Made by a program: the position numbers and the translations under genes. The notes beneath the pieces are model-generated. The model was not told the origin of the DNA, searched no databases, and saw only the letters and a list, made by a program, of their open reading frames with translations. From the IMG/VR virus record IMGVR_UViG_3300045284_000065, positions 27,555 through 91,554 of that record: a stretch of DNA of 64,000 bases. One strand, written 5' to 3'. This DNA comes from a virus. The stretch's first letter is position 1. Every line of letters begins with the position of its first letter. Shown here piece after piece: positions 8,686-17,217 of the stretch.

Positions 8686-9042
8686 TCAGCCGGGTTGCCA
8701 GGACGAGGCCATCCCCTGCTGGAACATGCCGTTGAACCCACAGTCGAAGCAGTGCGGAGCAGGAGGGGGGCCACGTCGGACACCCTCCCCCGACCTGCTG
8801 TAGTAGCGGGTGCTCCCGCACTCCGGGCACGGATCGGGGTCGATCTTGTGGGCCTTGCCACCGTGCCAGGTGGTCATGGCCCCCCACAGGTTGTCGATCG
8901 TCACCTTGGGCGGGGCCTGCTGGACCTGGGGCTGCATCTGCTGCTGGGGGATGTACCCAGGCGGTGGCCGCATCTGCTGGGGCTGGGGCTGCTGACGCTG
9001 CCCGCCGAACTTGCGGGCGTACCACCCGGAGGAGTCGCTCAT
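8686..9042 (-). CDS. Gln/Pro-rich protein with C-terminal zinc ribbon
   Basis: 118 residues. The first half is a low-complexity Q/P/M-rich stretch. The second half has CPECG and CFDCG pairs about 30 residues apart, a probable zinc ribbon. ATG 9042 overlaps the upstream stop as ATGA. Small proteins like this recur between polymerase and recombinase genes in actinophages; nucleic-acid binding is likely but unproven. Confidence 0.68.
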   Translation of the reverse strand: MSDSSGWYARKFGGQRQQPQPQQMRPPPGYIPQQQMQPQVQQAPPKVTIDNLWGAMTTWHGGKAHKIDPDPCPECGSTRYYSRSGEGVRRGPPPAPHCFDCGFNGMFQQGMASSWQPG

Positions 9043-9236
9043 GCCAGAGCAGTGGCGACTGCAGCGAGCGCCATGGCATCGGAGAGGAAGGTCAGCATCG
9101 CTCCCGACACGCGCTCTTGCAGATCCTGCAGACTCAGGTCTGCAGGATTGAGCGCCGTCGAGATGATCGAGCGGGCGTAGTCGTCGGCCAGGCCGATGAT
9201 CTGATCAGCCACGGCCACTTGCACCTGTGCTGGCAT
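9039..9236 (-). CDS. Small helical protein of unknown function
   Basis: 65 residues from ATG 9236, wholly helical and alanine/leucine-rich, with no cysteines or basic clusters. It is bound by ATGA overlap to the zinc-ribbon gene and sits just downstream of the polymerase gene, so it is probably co-translated. I recognise no family. Confidence 0.6.
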   Translation of the reverse strand: MPAQVQVAVADQIIGLADDYARSIISTALNPADLSLQDLQERVSGAMLTFLSDAMALAAVATALA

Positions 9237-9251
9237 GGTGTGGATAGTAAC

Positions 9252-11243
9252 TCACTTCTTCTTCGCTGCCGCCCAGGAGTACCCGATCTTGGAAGACACG
9301 ATAAGCGGGATCTCCCCGAGGATGGGGGACCCGGAGAGGTCGGTGACGCCAGTCATGGTGTCGGACACCAGCGCGAGCACCTCTTCAGCGTAGGCCTCCT
9401 CGCAGCGCACGATGATCTCGTCGTGGACCTGAAGCACCATCTGCGCTGGATATGCCGATATGCGTTGGTACAGGTTGAGCATGGCGATCTTCGTGATGTA
9501 GCTGGCGAAGCCCTGGACCAAGGCGTTGATGGCCTGGCGCTCGGCCCGCCAGCGCATCCACTCCTCCTCCTTGTGGTACTTCATCAGGTCCGGGAGACGA
9601 CGGAGCCTGCCGATGGGAGGGATGATGATCGTCGGCGGGTCAGTCGAGGGGCTGGCCGGGTCGCACCGGTCCCGGGCCTCGGCCAGCACCCGCTTCTTCC
9701 AGGGTTCAAGCCCGCCGAACATCTCGTAGTAACCATCGATGAGCTTCTGCGCCCGACGCTTGGAGCACTTGGCTACGTATGCAATCTTGTTCACCCCAGC
9801 GCCGTAGATGATGGCGAAGTTCTGCGTCTTGCCGACCGCCCGCTGCTCCTCGGTGACCTTGTCGAGGGGGATGTTCCACATGGCTGCCGCCGCCTGGCGG
9901 TGGACATCGTCACCACGCTTGAACACGGTCAGCATGTTGGGGTCGCCCGACTCGTAGCCAGCACACCGCAACTCCACCTGGTCGTAGTCGGCCACGATGA
10001 GGACGTGGCCTGGCCCAGCGATGAACAGTTCACGAATGACCGAGGACTTGGGGATCTGGTGGAGGTTGGGCTTCTCCGCTGAGAACCTGCCGGTGACGGT
10101 GCCGTGCTGCTTGAAGCTGGTGTGCAGCCGGGGTAGGCCGGAGTCGCGCTTGCTCAGGTACTTGTCGAAGCCAACGACGAAGGTGCCGCGCAGCTTCTCG
10201 TAGGCCGACCACTCCAGGAACAGGCGGGCTACCTCGTTGCTGCTGGCGTAGCGCTCCAGGAGCGCCTTGTTCAGCTGGGCGGCGTCGGTCTTGGCCGTGC
10301 GGTTGAGGGGGGTGAGGCCCTGGGGCTTCAGTGGGTGGCCGCTGGTGCCGACTGGTATCTCCTTGCCCTTCTCCACCTCACCGAACAGCACGTAGCGCTT
10401 GACCGAGAGGTTCGACATCGGGATCTCGTCCCCGACCAACTGGCCCACGTCCTTCTCGATCTGAGCGATGGAGGTGGTCAACTCCTCGCCCACCTTCTCC
10501 ATCGCTGACAGGTCGATGGGGAACCCGGCCGACTCCATGTCCATGAGCACCGGATACATGCTCATCTCGAAGTCGTAGACGGCCTTCAGTCCCCGCTTGA
10601 TGAGCTTGGGCCACAGCCTCTTGTAGAGGTACCGGGTGTAGACGAGGTCCTTGTTGAGGTACGAGGCGATCTCGTCCAGCCCGAAGTTCTCGACGCCCTT
10701 GGTCCCGAGCGAGGGGTACCACTTCTTGCGGTCGGCCGGTCGGAACCAGTCGATCGACAACTCCTTCAACCCGTACATGGGGAGTGACTCATCGATGACG
10801 TGCTGCAGGACGAGGGTGTCGTGGTAGGGGCCGGGTGGGATCCGACCGCCGAAGTACTTGGCGATGGTCTGCAGGTCGAACTTCAGATGGTGGTTGAGCT
10901 TGGCCCGGTCGCTGAACAGCAGCGGTTCGATCAACTCGGCCACCTGGTAGGGGTACAGCTGGCGCGGCGGCGGGGCGTAGGTCGCTGGCACCAGGTGCTC
11001 CACCATCCGCATCGACGGCTTGCCGGTAGGAGTCAGGCCGCGCTCGTCGCTCCAGAGCAACGAGGCTGGCGTCTTCTCCTTCTTCTGCACCGTGAGCCGG
11101 TGCCCCTTGGGGTGGCCGCAGGGGATCAGGAAGGTGTGGGCCGTGCAACCGAGGCCGCACCACAGCATCTCGTTGGTCTGCGTGTCGAGTCCGTTCGTCT
11201 CCAGGTCGATGACGAACGTGTCCTCACGGAGAAGCAGGTCCAC
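9252..11243 (-). CDS. Family A DNA polymerase with 3'-5' exonuclease domain
   Basis: 663 residues from GTG 11243. Exonuclease motifs: FVIDLETNG (residues 10-18), NHHLKFD (117-123) and YLNKDLVYTRY (195-205). Polymerase motif A is VADYDQVELR (417-426), the O helix is RAVGKTQNFAIIYG (468-481), and motif C is QVHDEIIV (about 610-617). There is no N-terminal 5'-3' exonuclease domain, as is usual for phage PolA-type replicases. In motif A the usual DYSQ is DYDQ. Likely the main phage replicase, working with the DnaB-type helicase and primase upstream. Confidence 0.93.
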   Translation of the reverse strand: MDLLLREDTFVIDLETNGLDTQTNEMLWCGLGCTAHTFLIPCGHPKGHRLTVQKKEKTPASLLWSDERGLTPTGKPSMRMVEHLVPATYAPPPRQLYPYQVAELIEPLLFSDRAKLNHHLKFDLQTIAKYFGGRIPPGPYHDTLVLQHVIDESLPMYGLKELSIDWFRPADRKKWYPSLGTKGVENFGLDEIASYLNKDLVYTRYLYKRLWPKLIKRGLKAVYDFEMSMYPVLMDMESAGFPIDLSAMEKVGEELTTSIAQIEKDVGQLVGDEIPMSNLSVKRYVLFGEVEKGKEIPVGTSGHPLKPQGLTPLNRTAKTDAAQLNKALLERYASSNEVARLFLEWSAYEKLRGTFVVGFDKYLSKRDSGLPRLHTSFKQHGTVTGRFSAEKPNLHQIPKSSVIRELFIAGPGHVLIVADYDQVELRCAGYESGDPNMLTVFKRGDDVHRQAAAAMWNIPLDKVTEEQRAVGKTQNFAIIYGAGVNKIAYVAKCSKRRAQKLIDGYYEMFGGLEPWKKRVLAEARDRCDPASPSTDPPTIIIPPIGRLRRLPDLMKYHKEEEWMRWRAERQAINALVQGFASYITKIAMLNLYQRISAYPAQMVLQVHDEIIVRCEEAYAEEVLALVSDTMTGVTDLSGSPILGEIPLIVSSKIGYSWAAAKKK
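9450..9461. repeat. Dispersed palindrome, copy ATATGCCGATAT
   Basis: Exact ATAT-N4-ATAT copy inside the polymerase gene. Same central bases as the copy at 59430-59441. Confidence 0.7.
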
Positions 11244-11286
11244 GGCCCCCCGTACCTGCTCCCCCGTGAGGAGGACTCGCGGGTGC

Positions 11287-12006
11287 CTACTCGTAGTCGT
11301 CCGTCATCTCGTCCGCGATCTCGCGCAACTCCTTGGGGAGAGGAATCTGCAGGATCTCGGGGTCGTACAGGTGGAACTGCTTCAACCGATCCTCGTCGGG
11401 GATCGGCGTGTCGTAGTCCTCGGTCAGCGCCGTGCGCTTGATGGGGCTGACGTTGTACTGGGTCGACGCCTTCTGGCCCGTCTTGCTCACCAGGAAGAAG
11501 CCCTTGGTCAGCGGCCCGATCTTCGGGTCGTTGGCGTAGGACTTCAGCACCTGGAACAGGCGAGCACCCACGTCCCAGGACTTCAACGACACGTCGCCGT
11601 TGGGGTCGAGGACGAAGACGTTGAAGGCCGACACGGCCTGGGGACGCACGCCCACCTCGCACAGCGGGCAGTCCTTGCCCACCGACTGCAGGCACACGTA
11701 GGAGCGGGTCTGCTTGCCGTCCTTGGTCTGGCGGTCGACCCAGTGGCGGCGGTACCCCACGTAGGGACCCTCCTCCGCGAAGGCGATGATCTGGCTGCGC
11801 TCCTCGGGACGGAAGCCCTGCGCCCATGAGGACGTGGAGTCCATCACCTCCTGGGAGCCACCCCAGCCGCCGCGTGGCGCGCTGCCTCCGTTGGTGGAGG
11901 GAGGGCGGGGAGCCGAACGGTCCTTGCTACGCGGCGGCGGCGAATCGTTCTCGCCGTCTTCGTCGGGCGGCTCCGCGGCAGGAGGTGCTGGTCGCTTGCT
12001 TGGCAT
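11287..12006 (-). CDS. Probable single-stranded DNA-binding protein with zinc-like cysteines
   Basis: 239 residues. The disordered N terminus is rich in P, S, D and E. A central core has CLQSVGKDCPLCEVGVRP followed by FNVFVLDPNG and KSWDVGARLFQVLKSY. The C-terminal tail is acidic and ends DEMTDDYE. An acidic tail and a cysteine-knuckle OB-like core are typical of phage SSBs of the gp32-like kind. It lies directly upstream of the polymerase gene. The family call rests on layout and motif style, so it is tentative. Confidence 0.62.
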   Translation of the reverse strand: MPSKRPAPPAAEPPDEDGENDSPPPRSKDRSAPRPPSTNGGSAPRGGWGGSQEVMDSTSSWAQGFRPEERSQIIAFAEEGPYVGYRRHWVDRQTKDGKQTRSYVCLQSVGKDCPLCEVGVRPQAVSAFNVFVLDPNGDVSLKSWDVGARLFQVLKSYANDPKIGPLTKGFFLVSKTGQKASTQYNVSPIKRTALTEDYDTPIPDEDRLKQFHLYDPEILQIPLPKELREIADEMTDDYE

Positions 12007-12025
12007 GTGAACCTCGATTTCGGTG

Positions 12026-12469
12026 TCAGTGATCGGCTTGAAGCGCTGCGAACGCTTTGCCTACATCCAGTGCGAACGAGCGGGTCGGTGGTTGCCGGTT
12101 GAGGATCACCTTGTGCTTGTCAGCAAGCGAAAGGATACATTCGATCTGCTCCCGTGTCCACAACCGACGCCCCTTCGTGGGGTGCTTCGCACCCGGCTTG
12201 GCGTTGGTCGGCTGGGACCGGTAGGGGGAGCGGGGCAGCAGGCCCTGCGTCTCCCACAGGCGGATCGAGTTCTGGCTGTAGCCGATGGCCTTGGCGAGCG
12301 CCGAGATGGGGAAGAACTGGACGACCTTGCCGTTGACGACGCCATCGGTCGGGCGTGCATCCCATATCGGCTTATCAGGAGGGGGACCCTCCTTCTTGTC
12401 TCGGTTGACCGGCTTGCGTCGGCCGGGGTAGTCCAGGTCACCGAAGAGTCGATCGACCGAGTCACTCAC
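12026..12469 (-). CDS. MerR-like helix-turn-helix DNA-binding protein
   Basis: 147 residues from GTG 12469, overlapping the upstream gene by 8 bases. The central part reads FPISALAKAIGYSQNSIRLWETQGLLP, the winged-helix signature of MerR-type proteins, followed by a long basic insertion and RRLWTREQIECILSLA. No effector-binding or dimerisation coil follows, so it is probably a minimal regulator or excisionase-like binder. It could be the reader of one of the palindromes in this window; that is speculation. Confidence 0.72.
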   Translation of the reverse strand: MSDSVDRLFGDLDYPGRRKPVNRDKKEGPPPDKPIWDARPTDGVVNGKVVQFFPISALAKAIGYSQNSIRLWETQGLLPRSPYRSQPTNAKPGAKHPTKGRRLWTREQIECILSLADKHKVILNRQPPTRSFALDVGKAFAALQADH

Positions 12470-12899
12470 CCTGCAGATGGTCCAGCATCTCTTGAGTGGC
12501 CTCACGCCACTGCACCAGGGGGGTGACGGCCCACACCGGCATCTGCCCACCGGGGTACAAGGTCTGCACCACCGACTGGAAGATGGCATCGACACTCATG
12601 CCTCGGTCGACGGCTGCGCGCGGTGGCCGACCGATCCGACCCGGCACCTTGGGTGTCGTGGACTGGTTCTTCCGGTAGGCCGGGACGACACCGTGCATCT
12701 GAGAACGGTGACGGGCCTGAGCGTTGGCCGACTTGAAGTCGTCGCGGCCACACTCGGGGCACGCCTCGGCAGGGATGTGGGACATGACGTGCCCGGACAG
12801 GGCCTGGGCGTTGGGGTACACCTTGCTGCACTCCGGGCAGACGAAGGTGCTGTCGGGGATCAGGTCGGGATCTTCTCGGATCATGTCTTCGGCCATCAT
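12462..12899 (-). CDS. Protein with two zinc-finger-like motifs
   Basis: 145 residues from ATG 12899 (ATGA overlap with the upstream stop). First finger: FVCPECSKVYPNAQALSGHVMSH, quoted in parts as CPECSKVY and LSGHVMSH, a C2H2 pattern. Second: ACPECGRDDF then ARHRSQMH. The C-terminal half is neutral and helical with no known domain. It lies in a cluster of small probable DNA binders. Likely a nucleic-acid-binding protein, function unknown. Confidence 0.7.
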   Translation of the reverse strand: MMAEDMIREDPDLIPDSTFVCPECSKVYPNAQALSGHVMSHIPAEACPECGRDDFKSANAQARHRSQMHGVVPAYRKNQSTTPKVPGRIGRPPRAAVDRGMSVDAIFQSVVQTLYPGGQMPVWAVTPLVQWREATQEMLDHLQGE

Positions 12900-13240
12900 C
12901 AGCGGCGCGCCTTCGCAGCGAGGATGCGCTCGGTCAGCAGCATGATGCGGAACTCGTCGCGCGTCGGGCGGCTGCCCTTGGGGTACTGGTAGTTCGGGGG
13001 ACGGAAGTAGTGGCGTGCCAGCAACGTCCCGAAGGTGTTGATGGTGTCTCGCCGCTCCATCCCGCACCGCTCGCAGCGCAGGGTCAGGGGGACGCCGAAC
13101 TGAGGGGTCCAGGTGCTGTCGTAGTCGAACCAGGAGTGGCCCAACGTGTTGCAGCGGAGGTAGCCCTGGCGCTCATGGTCGACAGTGCTCTGGTAGCCCT
13201 CCCCTAGGAGGGCTTCCAGGTCAGAGATCGTCTCGGTCAC
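12899..13240 (-). CDS. Small zinc-knuckle-type phage protein
   Basis: 113 residues from GTG 13240, with GAGG about 12 bases upstream. Key features are GHSWFDYDST, then LTLRCERCGMERRDTI and YQYPKGSRPTRDEFR. This arrangement (CxxC next to a basic turn, then a YxYP box) recurs in short actinophage proteins whose role is not established. It begins just downstream of a long dyad at 13255-13291, so its expression may be controlled there. Confidence 0.66.
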   Translation of the reverse strand: MTETISDLEALLGEGYQSTVDHERQGYLRCNTLGHSWFDYDSTWTPQFGVPLTLRCERCGMERRDTINTFGTLLARHYFRPPNYQYPKGSRPTRDEFRIMLLTERILAAKARR

Positions 13241-13254
13241 AATGTGTTACCTCG

Positions 13255-13291
13255 GTGTGTAGTGGTCACGGTGGAGTGTGACACTACACAC
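13255..13291. promoter_or_regulatory. Long inverted repeat, probable operator
   Basis: GTGTGTAGTG (13255-13264) and CACTACACAC (13282-13291) form a perfect 10-bp dyad around a 17-base centre that itself has TCAC/GTGA complementarity. It lies in the 59-base gap between the ribbon-helix-helix gene and the next gene, just upstream of the latter's ribosome site. The spacing of about 27 bases between arm centres fits a dimeric protein site better than a terminator. The neighbouring RHH protein is the obvious candidate binder. Confidence 0.5.
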
Positions 13292-13299
13292 GTTAGTAA

Positions 13300-13479
13300 C
13301 TAGACGGCAACCAAGTCCTTCTCCCAAGCGTCGAGCGCAGTCTCCAGGGCGCGCTCAACCAGGAGGGTCTTGGAGACGACGCGGCGATCCGCTTCGCGGT
13401 CCAAACGAGCCAGCAGTTCGTCAGACAGACGGAACTGTGCTTGGGTCCGGGGGTTGACCACAGTCTTTGGACGTGGCAT
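13300..13479 (-). CDS. Ribbon-helix-helix (CopG/Arc-like) regulator
   Basis: 59 residues from ATG 13479, chosen for its strong GGGAGGAAACCCC ribosome site. An in-frame ATG at 13533 would add a low-complexity T/K/P leader of 18 residues. The body reads TQAQFRLSDELLARLDREAD, then RRVVSKTLLVERALETALD: one strand and two helices in RHH order. Such proteins bind operators as dimers through the strand. It overlaps nothing downstream and is followed by the inverted repeat at 13255-13291. Confidence 0.74.
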   Translation of the reverse strand: MPRPKTVVNPRTQAQFRLSDELLARLDREADRRVVSKTLLVERALETALDAWEKDLVAV

Positions 13480-13525
13480 GGGGTTTCCTCCCTTCTTGGT
13501 GGGGGTGGTGGTAGTGGGCTTGCGG

Positions 13526-14011
13526 CTAGGCATCGTCGTCCTCCTTGTCAGCGTCGATGATGAAGAAAGCGAAGTTCTCGCTCTCCTCGTAAAGGGCCTG
13601 CAGTTCTGCGTCGGTGAGCTTGCCCTCGAAAGCAGCAGCGAGGAGGGCGTCCTCGTCCAGCACCACCTCGGTGCGCGTGCACTGTTCCAACAGCTTCTTG
13701 CGCTTCAACAGGGCCATGGCTGCTGCTTCGTTGAGCCGCTGGCTGGTGCGTCGAACACGGCGGATGGCCCCGACCTCGCGGCCCTTGGCCTTGCCGCCCT
13801 TGTACTCGGCGTAGGGGATCGGCTCCATCAACCTGATGATCCGATGCCCACCCTCCTGTAGCTCACCGACACGCTCCAACGTGTCCATGAGCGACTCCTT
13901 GTCCTTCTTCTCGCGGTACTCCGAGCGCTCGCGCATCGACCGGTTCTGCAGGTAGTCCTGCACCACCAGTTCGAGTTGGAGCGTTGAAGGCTTCGGTCGC
14001 TTTGTCGGCAT
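13526..14011 (-). CDS. Charged helical protein of unknown function
   Basis: 161 residues from ATG 14011; a GTG at 14029 would add six residues but has no ribosome site. It has a basic N terminus (MPTKRPKPSTLQLELVVQDY), a long charged helical centre rich in R, K and E, and an acidic tail ending DKEDDDA. There are no cysteines. It lies between the SNF2-type helicase and the RHH regulator. I recognise no family. Confidence 0.62.
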   Translation of the reverse strand: MPTKRPKPSTLQLELVVQDYLQNRSMRERSEYREKKDKESLMDTLERVGELQEGGHRIIRLMEPIPYAEYKGGKAKGREVGAIRRVRRTSQRLNEAAAMALLKRKKLLEQCTRTEVVLDEDALLAAAFEGKLTDAELQALYEESENFAFFIIDADKEDDDA

Positions 14012-14042
14012 ACCACCAGTGTAGGGCACAGGTGGGCACTTA

Positions 14043-15596
14043 TCAACTCGGGCCGTCTAGGAACTCCCGCAGTGACTGGAGGTCCAGTTTCAGGACCCCG
14101 CCCTTGTCGAACTCGCCGTCCACGAAGGCGCGCGCCACCTTGGCCTTCTGCTGGAGCATCTCGTACATGCGCTGCTCGATCGTCTGGTGGCCGTACATGT
14201 AGACGATGCGGATCTGCTTGAAGGCTGAGTCGGTGCGGTCGATGCGGGCCACGCGCTGGGCCAGAGCACCGGCCGACCACGGGAGGTCGTAGCTGATGAG
14301 GTGGCTCCCCTTGCCGAGGCTGATGCCGTAGGCCCCGGCGTCGGAGGACAGGAAGACCTTGCACGCCGGGTCGTTGTTGAACCGTTCGATGCGGCGGTCC
14401 CTCTCCTGGGCCGAGGTGATGTCACCGGTCAGGGTGGTGAAGGGGATCTTCAGCTTCAAGAAGGCCTGGCCGATCATGGCGATCATCGGCTTGAAGAAGG
14501 AGAAGATCACCACCTTGTGGTCGGGGGCTTCGTTGAGGATCTCGACCGCCGTCTCCACCAGGGCGTCCAGCTTGGCGTTCTCCAAGGGCAGGGCGTCGAG
14601 GAGGCCCGCCTCCTTCATCTCGGCGGCGTACTGCGACCCGGCCTTGGTCAGGGGAGAGTCGAAGTCGTCGGCCGACGCGCGCAGCAGGCGAGGGTGGGAC
14701 GACAGCATCCGCATGGCGAGCAGGCGGGACATCACCGCACCCAGGGCAGCGCTCGTCTCGGTGGGGGCGTGGCCGTAGTGAGCGGTGACATCGAAGTACC
14801 CGCCGATGCCAGCGGCGATGGCCTTGTCGAGAGCGTCGCTCAGGTCACGGCGCACGATGTCGTGGAGGCGCATGGTGATCTTGTCGAGGACGACCGGCAT
14901 CTCCACGTCGATCTTCTCGGGCAGCCACTCAGCGATGTCCTCCCGGCTCTTGCGGAACATCGCTGGGCCGAGGCGGTTCTGGATCAGGTGGAGGTTGCGG
15001 TAGCGCAGGGGCCTCCCCCAGCCATCGCGCACGATGAACGTGCGATCGAAGAGGCCGAAGCGACCGAGCACCTCGGGGTCAACGAACTCCATGATGCTGA
15101 ACAGTTCCTCGGGCCGGTTCTCCACAGGTTGTCCCGAGAGTCCGAGACGCACCTGTGCATGACGAGCGAGGAGCTTGGCCCGCTTGGAAGTCTTGGTGTT
15201 GAACCCCTTCAGTGCTGATACCTCGTCCGCGATGATGAAGTCGACCGGCAGCATCGCCTTGATCTCCTCCCAGTCATGCACAAGGCACTGGTAGTGGAGG
15301 ATCGTGTAGTTGAACAGGTGCGCGCGTCGATATCCCGATATCCGATGGCGCTTGTCACCCTCGATCACCTGGACGCTTGCTCGGGGGTCGACCTTGGCGA
15401 TCTCCCGGACCCACTGGTACTTCGTGGACTTGAGCGCGAACACTGCACCATTGGTGACGACGCGGCGCTGACGCAGGCGACGGACAGCGGCAGCCGAGGT
15501 GACCGTCTTGCCGCTGCCCATCACCATTGCCAGGAGCAGACTGTGCCGCTCCAGGATTCGCTCTACCCCGTCGATCTGGTAGGGGCGTAGCTCCAT
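14043..15596 (-). CDS. SNF2-type DEAD-like helicase/ATPase
   Basis: 517 residues. Motif I is MVMGSGKTV (about 24-32), preceded by the Q-like box LRPYQIDGVERIL. Motif II is IIADEVSALKG (about 124-134), motif III is LGLSGQPV, and the C-terminal RecA lobe has SSDAGAYGISL and QRVARIDRTDSAFKQIR. This is the compact SNF2/RapA-like helicase found in many phage replication modules, where it is thought to remodel or unwind DNA or move bound protein. It overlaps neither neighbour; a small gene precedes it by four bases. Confidence 0.88.
   Translation of the reverse strand: MELRPYQIDGVERILERHSLLLAMVMGSGKTVTSAAAVRRLRQRRVVTNGAVFALKSTKYQWVREIAKVDPRASVQVIEGDKRHRISGYRRAHLFNYTILHYQCLVHDWEEIKAMLPVDFIIADEVSALKGFNTKTSKRAKLLARHAQVRLGLSGQPVENRPEELFSIMEFVDPEVLGRFGLFDRTFIVRDGWGRPLRYRNLHLIQNRLGPAMFRKSREDIAEWLPEKIDVEMPVVLDKITMRLHDIVRRDLSDALDKAIAAGIGGYFDVTAHYGHAPTETSAALGAVMSRLLAMRMLSSHPRLLRASADDFDSPLTKAGSQYAAEMKEAGLLDALPLENAKLDALVETAVEILNEAPDHKVVIFSFFKPMIAMIGQAFLKLKIPFTTLTGDITSAQERDRRIERFNNDPACKVFLSSDAGAYGISLGKGSHLISYDLPWSAGALAQRVARIDRTDSAFKQIRIVYMYGHQTIEQRMYEMLQQKAKVARAFVDGEFDKGGVLKLDLQSLREFLDGPS
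15330..15341. repeat. Dispersed palindrome, copy ATATCCCGATAT
   Basis: Exact copy inside the SNF2-type helicase gene. Identical to those at 28797 and 41825. Confidence 0.7.
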
Positions 15597-15600
15597 CGCT

Positions 15601-15861
15601 CTAGCCTGCCCGACGCTGGCCGACCTTCTTGGCGGGGACCCGCTTGGCCGGGGTGACCACAGGCTCGGGCTTGACGTGAGCTACGCCGTTGATGGACTTG
15701 GCGTTGGTGTGCTTCCGCACCGCCTCCCGCAGGACCGAGTCGTCGTAGGGGGCGTGAACATCGATGGTGCGGCCGTCGTCCAGGAGGAAGCGGTGGATGA
15801 CCCACTCGTAGACCGCTGTGTACGTGCCGTCGTCGTTCTGCTCCAACTTGGTGATGACCAT
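15601..15861 (-). CDS. Small hypothetical protein
   Basis: 86 residues. The N-terminal half alternates aromatic and charged residues as a beta sheet would (YTAVYEWVIHRFLLDDG). The C-terminal 30 residues are basic (PAKRVPAKKVGQRRAG). It is packed between the helicase gene and an upstream zinc-type gene with gaps of four bases on each side. Function unknown; the basic tail suggests nucleic-acid contact. Confidence 0.6.
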   Translation of the reverse strand: MVITKLEQNDDGTYTAVYEWVIHRFLLDDGRTIDVHAPYDDSVLREAVRKHTNAKSINGVAHVKPEPVVTPAKRVPAKKVGQRRAG

Positions 15862-15865
15862 TGTG

Positions 15866-16285
15866 TCACTCTACTGGGCGGTAGATAAGCGAGCGCCACA
15901 CAGGACCGTGAGCGCAGTGCCCCTTGGCCCGAGGACGTGTCTCGCCTGTCCTCACGATGTATCCCTGGCGAGCAAGGCTAAGAACGACTGGCCCAAGTGC
16001 GCGTGGCTGGCGTGGCTCCTCCAGACCTTGGTCCCATAACTCATCGGTGAACATCTCCGGGTGGCGCTGGAGGTAGTGGATCAGGAAGTCCCGGGCATAT
16101 GCCTTCCACTCATCATCAGCATGAGCCTCGACCCGGGCCATCCCGATGTCGCGACCGAGGGCTGCATCATTCAGGTGTCGCTGCCGACGACAGAAGGTGC
16201 AGTCCACCCAGCGGTATCGAGCGATGCCGTCGACATCAATGCGTCGAAGCCGCCGTCTCCCCGTCCCGCCGCAGACGCAACTCAC
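15866..16285 (-). CDS. Zinc-type winged-helix-like protein in replication block
   Basis: 139 residues from ATG 16285 (ATGA overlap with the primase stop). N terminus: CVCGGTG and CTFCRRQ, four cysteines for a zinc ribbon. C terminus: EWKAYARDFLIHYLQRHPEMFTDELW, then LGPVVLSLARQGYIVRTGE and GPVWRSLIYRP, which reads as a winged helix of a kind common in phage replication loci. A role in primosome assembly is possible by position only. Confidence 0.62.
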   Translation of the reverse strand: MSCVCGGTGRRRLRRIDVDGIARYRWVDCTFCRRQRHLNDAALGRDIGMARVEAHADDEWKAYARDFLIHYLQRHPEMFTDELWDQGLEEPRQPRALGPVVLSLARQGYIVRTGETRPRAKGHCAHGPVWRSLIYRPVE

Positions 16286-17217
16286 ATCCCGAGTCTACGT
16301 GTACTGGCCCATGACGCCAGCAATAACTCATCGTCGGCAACATCGCCTACGTCCTTCGCTGCAGCACCATCCTCATCAACCAGGCCGTCGTAGCGCCAGG
16401 GGACCACAGCGCAGCCGCCGCGGCGCAGCATCGGAGCCAGAATCTCGGCTCCGTCGTGACCGGCCTTGTCGTTGTCGAGGGCCAGGTAGACGGTGGAGAA
16501 GGCCAGAGCGAGAAGACGCGCCTGGTCCTTCGACACCCAGGCTCCAAGTGCAGCGACGGCTGGGATGCCCAGCCCGAAGAGACGCACCGCATCGAGGGGT
16601 GATTCAACGAGTACTGCCTGGTCATGGCTCTCGATGAGAGAGTAACCGAACAGAGTCGTGGACTTGGGGACCCCCTCGGGGAGGGTTAACACACTGCCCG
16701 CCTGTCGGTACTGGGCACCGAGCAACTCACCGTCCGGTGTCCTGATGGGCAGGATCACCTGCTTGGTGTCGGGTGAGTACCTCACTCCATATGCGTCTAT
16801 GGCTTCTCGTCGTAGAAACCGACGCTCCAGGAACCTCCGGGGCACGTCCTTGAAGACGTTGAAGAGGGTGAAGTCGGTCAGCCGGTGGAGGAGGGGGGCC
16901 ACCACCTTGATCGGATCGGCGCGGGCCTCGTCCCAGCGGCGCACCAGCGACTGGTGCTTGAGATCCATCTCCAGGTCCTCGGGGGCATATCCCAATATGT
17001 CAGTGTGCAGGCCGGTGAGGGTGCCCGAGTAGCCGCAGGCGAAGCAGTGGTGCAGGAACGTGTGCTTGTTGATCGACCAGGAGGGGTGAACGTCTGGCTT
17101 GCCCGTGCGTTCCTCATGCATCGGGCACGCGCCCGATATCTCCTTCGTCCCATCGCGTAGGCGTTGGACTCCCAGGTCTTCCAGGACTTGGAACAGGTCA
17201 ATATCAGTTGAGTTCAT
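16282..17217 (-). CDS. DNA primase (zinc finger plus Toprim)
   Basis: 311 residues from ATG 17217 with AGGA upstream; a longer reading from 17256 would start inside the helicase gene. Zinc site: ACPMHEERTG then HHCFACGYSG. Toprim core: AVLVESPLDAVRL with the catalytic Glu (about residue 195) and YLALDNDKAGHDG with the D-x-D metal site (about 240). It makes RNA primers for lagging-strand synthesis. It follows the DnaB-type helicase with a 14-base overlap, so helicase and primase are probably made together. Confidence 0.87.
   Translation of the reverse strand: MNSTDIDLFQVLEDLGVQRLRDGTKEISGACPMHEERTGKPDVHPSWSINKHTFLHHCFACGYSGTLTGLHTDILGYAPEDLEMDLKHQSLVRRWDEARADPIKVVAPLLHRLTDFTLFNVFKDVPRRFLERRFLRREAIDAYGVRYSPDTKQVILPIRTPDGELLGAQYRQAGSVLTLPEGVPKSTTLFGYSLIESHDQAVLVESPLDAVRLFGLGIPAVAALGAWVSKDQARLLALAFSTVYLALDNDKAGHDGAEILAPMLRRGGCAVVPWRYDGLVDEDGAAAKDVGDVADDELLLASWASTRRLGM
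16987..16998. repeat. Dispersed palindrome, copy ATATCCCAATAT
   Basis: Exact spacing, one central base different, inside the primase gene. Confidence 0.7.
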
